A DNA stretch of 11,116 nucleotides from Euperipatoides rowelli (Eukaryota > Onychophora > Udeonychophora > Euonychophora > Peripatopsidae): the NCBI GenBank assembly GCA_003024985.2, contig PXIH01S0030122.1, one strand, 5' to 3'. Shown piece after piece: positions 7,271 through 11,116 of this stretch (the stretch's first letter is position 1; each line of letters opens with the position of its first letter). A program made the position numbers and the translations under genes. The notes under the pieces were generated by a model that did not search any database, was not told the DNA's origin, and worked only from the letters and a program-made list of their open reading frames with translations.

Positions 7271-7842
7271 TAAAATTTAAATTCTCCAGATACTAAAATG
7301 AAGGCAAATGAAAACAGCTTTAATTTAGAAGATGATAAACTCAAGAGATACAGTATATACTGCATAATATTTATGACACAGTTTTTAATAAGCAGAAATA
7401 AAAAAAAATTCATTGGAAAACCGTAATTGGAAACAAGTTTTTAACCTTCTGGAATGATTGATGAATTTGATTTTCCAAAATTTGAGACAATTTTTTTTAT
7501 GTAAAAAATTATATCAGAGAAAGAAAAAAAATGGATGCAAAATGGTGGAAATTCTGACAATTTTGAAGATTATTAAAAATATATTATTTCAATCTCTTCT
7601 ATAAAATTAATGTGAATAGGCTACTAAATTTTTATAAAATACACAATATTTTTCTAATATACTGTAACTAAAAAATAAAAAAGCTAATATATGTTTGTGT
7701 GTGAAAAATTAGTATTTTGATAAGTTATTTTAGGGGGTTGTATGTACGTTTTGCTAAGAAAAAGGATAAAGAATATAGGTTTTTCATTATAAATATTTTG
7801 ATAAGCTTTTTTTTTTAATATGGACATTTCAATAAACATTGA
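7271..7842. other. AT-rich non-coding stretch
   Basis: No gene is supported. It contains the perfect palindrome CAGTATATACTG (7351-7362), TACTGTA at 7660-7666 and a 12-bp direct repeat TATTTTGATAAG at 7713-7724 and 7794-7805. Short minus-strand frames at 7198-7413 and 7684-7881 look like chance. Confidence 0.65.
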
Positions 7843-7898
7843 TCGATACTTCATACTTGTAATATTATTAAAGATGGACAACTTTATATTAAATACCT
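7843..7898 (+). repeat. 56-bp direct repeat, copy 1
   Basis: The block begins TCGATACTTCATACTTGT and ends TATTAAATACCT. It recurs 94 bases downstream with 3 substitutions. Flanks on either side of the two copies do not match, so the duplicated unit is exactly this block. The 38-base spacer (7899-7936) holds a GGGAAGGGGG purine tract. Confidence 0.93.
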
Positions 7899-7936
7899 AT
7901 ATTTTTGGTGGGCTAATTTATCCTGGGAAGGGGGAC

Positions 7937-7992
7937 TCGATACTTCACACTTGTAATATTATTAAAGATAGCCAACTTTATATTAAATACCT
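7937..7992 (+). repeat. 56-bp direct repeat, copy 2
   Basis: This copy begins TCGATACTTCACACTTGT. It differs from copy 1 by T to C in the first third and by two changes in the AAAGATGGAC/AAAGATAGCC stretch. About 95% identity in unconstrained DNA suggests a fairly recent event. It may be a local duplication, or paired ends of a small element with direct terminal repeats. Confidence 0.93.
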
Positions 7993-7997
7993 TTGAG

Positions 7998-8026
7998 TAT
8001 ACTGTATATGCACTGGATACAGTATA
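7998..8026. repeat. 9-bp hairpin built of TACTGTA/TACAGTA
   Basis: TATACTGTA (7998-8006) and TACAGTATA (8018-8026) are perfect arms around an 11-base loop, starting six bases after the second direct repeat copy. It combines two of the enriched TACNGTA words. Confidence 0.85.
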
Positions 8027-8396
8027 TACACACAGACAAGCTTCTAATTATGAATATTCTAGACATAAACAATTCTGACCTTAAACATTATAGGCCTACA
8101 TTGAAACGTCCAATTCAACTTAGGAGTACAAATGCCTGATTCAGACTTGCAAACATCAATTTTTTTATATTTTTTGTTTCTCATAACTTTGTAGGCATAA
8201 CCATCCTTCTATTTTTTAATATAAATGGATTTTTAATACCAAAATATTGACAAAATAGTAAAGAGAACTAGTTTCTACAAATATTTCTGTGCTTTTATTT
8301 ATAAAGTAGACTATTGAAGTTTTATTTATTTAGGGAAAAAAATTAAGAATATATGATTTGATTGTAAAATATTCTTGAATACATTGTATAAGATGG
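8027..8396. other. AT-rich non-coding stretch
   Basis: No gene or repeat is supported. A TAGGCCTA word lies at 8091-8098. Confidence 0.65.
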
Positions 8397-8615
8397 GTGT
8401 CACACTATGTGTTTCTAATTGTGTTAACTCGTGGCAATGGGAGCAAACAATCGCTAGCTCTTAAACAACATAGTTTTCACTGGGAAGCGCCACAGTCTAC
8501 ACATGAAATTAATTCCACTCTGTCGTTTTTGCGTAATCAAAAAGAAAATAAAAATATAGAGCATTTTAAAACTTGGAGCTGTACCTCACGTATAATTAAT
8601 GTCACTTTTATTTAA
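8397..8615 (+). other. CpG-retaining open segment, uncertain
   Basis: A frame of 72 codons is open but begins with GTG, not ATG, so it would need to be an internal exon or a fragment. Six CpGs lie between about 8430 and 8592, denser than the flanks. Residues such as HSFHWEAPQSTHEINSTL are less AT-driven than in the other frames. No domain, splice pair or family is recognised. A young inserted repeat would also explain the CpGs. Confidence 0.15.
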
Positions 8616-9434
8616 AACACATTAGTTTTAATGTAAGAGGTCACACATGGTGAGTTACAGCACATTTTTGCCTATTCCTTTCTTGTCTGCACCAATTCAT
8701 CACAAAATGTGATTGACATTCATAGTATTTAAAAAAAATGATTCCAGGTATATTCTCAATCCCTAATACAATAACCAAGCCGTATTAGGTTAATGGATAA
8801 ATCCATTATGTTTTAATTTACCTTCACAATAAATTTAATAGAAACGTTAAACAGGAAATGTGAATTATCTTCATCTTGATGCAGACACACAGGCCTATTT
8901 TCTGTGGACAATTATTTCAACCGTGGTTGAACTACGTCTCAAGAATGGGTAATGATTTTGCATTGGAATGATCAAGTTATTCCTGTCTCAGCTAGGTTAA
9001 TTTACTTAAGCCTTGCATACCCAACTGCGTCTCAAATGTGGATACATTACAATAAAAATTATGTTGATAAAATATCAGTTAATATAATATTTTAGTGTAA
9101 ACATTTTAGCTTGTAAAAAAAATACAGTGAAGCATTCTACAACATTAACAGTTTGTAAAAAGACGCTTAAGACTTTGCTTTCTTATTCTAATTGATAAGT
9201 AAACTAACAGAAAACTTGAATGAATTATCCATTATCTTTAGCGCATTTACTCAAAGAGAATATCACAATTTTACAAACATTATTTGTGATTGGGCTATAT
9301 CTCATATGTTCTGAAAAAAAAAAAACTATTCAAGCTAAAAGAATCGTACAAAAGAATCTGAACAAAGTCTTTGATTACTCATTATCTCTATTATTTATTA
9401 TTTTTGAGCTAAAAAATAATTTAAAGGCAAAATG
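8616..9434. other. AT-rich non-coding stretch
   Basis: No gene is supported. It holds the palindrome TTCAACC-GT-GGTTGAA (8916-8931), a repeated CGTCTCAA word (8935-8942 and near 9029), an A12 run (9314-9325) and a 72-codon Lys/Leu/Ile-rich + strand frame (9220-9438) judged to be chance. Confidence 0.65.
8916..8931. repeat. 16-bp palindrome with AACC/GGTT core
   Basis: TTCAACC and GGTTGAA are perfect arms around GT. The AACC-GT-GGTT core resembles dimeric sites of the Grainyhead/CP2 family (AACCGGTT) with a 2-base insertion, and contains a partial RUNX-like TGGTT. Factor identity is speculative. Confidence 0.6.
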
Positions 9435-9537
9435 TTAAAGCACCCATACATGCAACGATTTATCTGCAGACCCGATCTGATGATGAGTTTTCACAGTCAA
9501 ATCGTTGCATGTATGGGGTTTGTCTGGAGATAAATCG
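9435..9537. mobile_element. Foldback or MITE-like unit with two overlapping inverted repeats
   Basis: CCCATACATGCAACGATTT (9443-9461) is repeated as a perfect 19-bp inverse at 9499-9517. A second pair, CGATTTATCTGCAGAC (9456-9471) and its inverse at 9522-9537, matches at 15 of 16. The pairs share CGATTT, and their order is A-B...A'-B', so only one hairpin can form fully at a time. TTAA at 9435-9438 just outside the left arm is the target preferred by piggyBac- and Kolobok-type elements, making a small TTAA-flanked element a reasonable reading. No matching right-hand TTAA end or transposase is seen. GC is higher than in the flanks. Confidence 0.5.
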
Positions 9538-10039
9538 CTTTGACACAGTCATGTCTATAGTCATTCAACATTGTTCATTAACCCAGTCTGAAGCTATAGT
9601 GTACCCAAGTGTGTATGGCATTGTCACTTGTCGTTGAAGTGATACCAACAATCTACACAAAAAATATTTGTTGATGCAAAGCGTATTTCCCAAAGATGTA
9701 CATGAGATTTTTGTTAAAGCAGAATTATTTCACATTAAAATTTACCGTACTATATTTACAAACATTTGAGTACGTAAAAAGGTTTTTTTTTAGCTATGGT
9801 ACTTTTAGTATCTGTTTCTGAAAATTATGCATAAACTAGACATTATCTTTTTATTTGCCATTAACATAATAGTTTTTAACATATGTCGTAGTACTATATA
9901 ATATTTTATTTACAAGAAAAGATTTGAACGTTTTTAAAAATATAATAATTACTATTCTATATTTTTTAAAAAAAGAGCAGTCAACCCTTTATGGCTTTTT
10001 TTATAACAGTACGCTAATAGGTTCCTTTCTCAAATAAAC
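9538..10039. other. Non-coding stretch
   Basis: The first 120 bases are moderately GC-richer and may belong to the same element as the inverted repeats. The rest is AT-rich, with TACCGTA at 9743-9749. No gene or RNA is supported. Confidence 0.6.
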
Positions 10040-10085
10040 ATATACAGTCCTGTATATTCTTTATTTATACTAAAGTATTTAGTAT
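10040..10085. repeat. Two adjacent perfect 8-bp hairpins
   Basis: ATATACAG-TC-CTGTATAT (10040-10057) is followed nine bases later by ATACTAAA-GTA-TTTAGTAT (10067-10085). Both are perfect with 2-3 base centres. They are AT-rich, so chance is possible, but the adjacency is unusual. Confidence 0.8.
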
Positions 10086-10498
10086 TAAAATCGGTGTGAT
10101 CTGGTAGTAAAACAAAATTACAAAAACAAAAGTTATACAACAAATTATATAAAAAAAAAGATATGTAGGCCTAATATAAAAATTAAGTTATGAAATATAA
10201 CTAGCCTATTATAAATTGATTTAAGGTGGTTATAATGATAGGTTTTCATGGTATAGTAAAATAATTTCGGCAGCAAAAATATATTTGGGTTTGTGCAGGT
10301 GAAGATAAATCATTATTTACTGTATATGGCTGGCGTATGGAGCCAATTTAGAGATAAAAACAAGTTCCATTATTTTGAAAATATTGCACTCATTTATTAA
10401 TTTAAAACAATAGGAATAAGAAAAGTAAAAATCAGAATAGTTACATACGCTAATATTTGCTAATATTTTATTTTTTCGTCTGGTATTATTTTTTATAG
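10086..10498. other. AT-rich non-coding stretch
   Basis: No gene is supported. A tandem 10-mer GCTAATATTT is doubled at 10449-10468, and TACTGTA lies at 10318-10324. The last 30 bases are T-rich and end in TATAG, which could serve as the pyrimidine tract and AG of a splice acceptor. Confidence 0.6.
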
Positions 10499-10573
10499 AC
10501 TGATTCTTTTAAAAAGCTTAATGAAGTGTTAAAAAACTGGACACCAAGTCTGCCCTGCAGAAAGTTATTCTAA
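10499..10573 (+). CDS. Possible terminal exon, unidentified
   Basis: After a T-rich tract and TATAG (10494-10498), 24 codons are open to a TAA at 10571-10573. The peptide TDSFKKLNEVLKNWTPSL continues with PCRKLF and is more balanced than the AT-driven frames elsewhere. Sequence after the stop is about 38% GC and could be a 3' UTR, with an ATTAAA at 10604. A 24-codon open frame is not statistically remarkable, no homologue is recognised and no upstream exon is seen, so this is only a candidate. Confidence 0.15.
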   Translation, partial: TDSFKKLNEVLKNWTPSLPCRKLF

Positions 10574-10897
10574 TCACCAGTGTTAAAGCTCTACTTTGTT
10601 TCATTAAAGAATTAATTTACAGTAGGAATGAAACTCTGTGAAGTGAAAGAATGAGGAACTTTAGCACTAATTTTTATCAAGAAAAAAGAAAGGATGAAAC
10701 CATTCAAGGTTGTAAGCAAGACACTAATAGCTTTGAAACCACCTAATTTTAATGGCTGTGCAACTAAGGGTGTAAAAGCTGGTGTTGGCAGACAGTATTA
10801 GAATGCAATGCTCGACTAGAGGGGCAATGCAGATTAGGAAAACATCAACAAAAAGCTTTTAGTTAACTAACTAAATCCCCTTCCATTAACATTTCAG
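10574..10897 (+). other. Higher-GC non-coding stretch
   Basis: GC is near 38% with no long open frame; the best is 35 codons from the ATG at 10694. The end (10862-10897) has a branch-point-like AACTAAC, a pyrimidine-rich CCCCTTCC and a CAG, a good splice-acceptor layout on the + strand. The stretch could be conserved non-coding DNA or UTR. Confidence 0.4.
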
Positions 10898-10999
10898 CTT
10901 GGTGTTATTGTTAAGTGTATGGATAAGTTGCTGGCTGAGAGAGGACCATCATTTAACATGCAACTACCAATACATGTGTTTTCTTATTTTATTTTTTAA
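10898..10999 (+). CDS. Possible exon behind a splice-acceptor-like CAG
   Basis: Directly after TTTCAG (10892-10897), one frame is open for 33 codons to a TAA at 10997-10999. It reads LGVIVKCMDKLLAERGPS and onward before becoming Phe-rich and AT-driven. A second frame in the same DNA is open for about 52 codons, which weakens any claim for either. No good donor (GTRAGT) was found near the end of the balanced part. Alternatives are conserved non-coding DNA or chance. Confidence 0.13.
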   Translation, partial: LGVIVKCMDKLLAERGPSFNMQLPIHVFSYFIF

Positions 11000-11064
11000 A
11001 GCCTTTTTGGACATAGCAATCAATTTATCTACAGTAGATGTCAAATGAATTTCTACTTTAACAC

Positions 11065-11116
11065 TTAAAGGTCACATGAAATAGATATTTTTATGATTTC
11101 ATTTCAAAGAAAATTA
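11065..11116 (+). mobile_element. Possible start of a TTAA-flanked transposon, cut by window end
   Basis: TTAAAGGTCACATGAAAT begins at a TTAA and resembles ends of non-autonomous DNA elements seen in aquatic animal genomes (from memory). The TTAAAG start is shared with the unit at 9435. The element would extend beyond the window, so its partner end and duplication cannot be examined. Confidence 0.22.

Noticed and set aside
9220-9438. 72-codon + strand frame with a possible membrane segment
   Set aside because: The Leu/Ile/Lys/Asn-rich composition follows from AT-rich sequence; there is no promoter, splice or homology support.
10694-10801. 35-codon + strand frame starting MKPFKVVSKTL
   Set aside because: Length is ordinary for chance, and there is no splice or homology support.
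10812-10825. Second CTCF-like site (CGACTAGAGGGGCA)
   Set aside because: It matches the core consensus at only about 10 of 14 positions, including mismatches in the key GGC part.
1-11116. Bacterial or phage system, CRISPR array or operon
   Set aside because: No long frames, no ribosome-binding-site spacing, no regularly spaced repeats of CRISPR type, and pervasive animal-like microsatellites and transposon ends.

Overview
This window reads as AT-rich, non-coding nuclear DNA from an animal. No complete gene, rRNA, tRNA or CRISPR array is visible. No reading frame exceeds 100 codons, frames are broken by stops throughout, and there are no bacterial-style gene starts or operon spacing. CpG is scarce except in a few short patches, as expected from a methylated genome. 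Simple-sequence tracts are common: poly-A/T, (TTA)n, three poly-C/G runs and a (TG)n-based minisatellite. Recurrent TAGGCCTA-type words (near 8089, 8891 and 10146) together with transposon-end-like sequences weakly suggest a marine deuterostome such as an echinoderm or hemichordate, or another marine animal. That guess is from memory and is low confidence.

Layout. Positions 1-94 look like the terminal piece of a cut-and-paste DNA transposon with two tandem palindromes. Positions 228-1272 are AT-rich with one strong hairpin (785-868). Positions 1273-1460 hold the most gene-like patch, a CpG-rich, GC-rich open frame on the minus strand. Positions 1461-3534 are AT-rich with an 18-bp perfect palindrome. 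Positions 3535-3604 match a hAT-type transposon end. Positions 3910-4530 have higher GC, internal short repeats and a CpG-retaining 65-codon open frame. A seven-unit minisatellite (5734-5910) ends beside a 14-bp palindrome. Positions 5931-8396 hold poly-C and poly-G runs, a near-consensus CTCF-like site (7257-7270) and a 56-bp direct duplication. Positions 9435-9537 carry two overlapping, mutually exclusive inverted repeats. Positions 10040-10085 carry twin hairpins. Positions 10499-10999 contain two short open frames behind plausible splice acceptors, and the last 52 bases may begin another TTAA-flanked transposon.

Taken together, the window is best read as intron or intergenic sequence with transposon debris. 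No set of genes working together can be seen. The leads most worth testing are the overlapping inverted repeats at 9443-9537, the minus-strand exon candidate at 1273-1413, the pre-miRNA-like hairpin at 785-868, and a clear excess of the palindromic word TACNGTA across the window.
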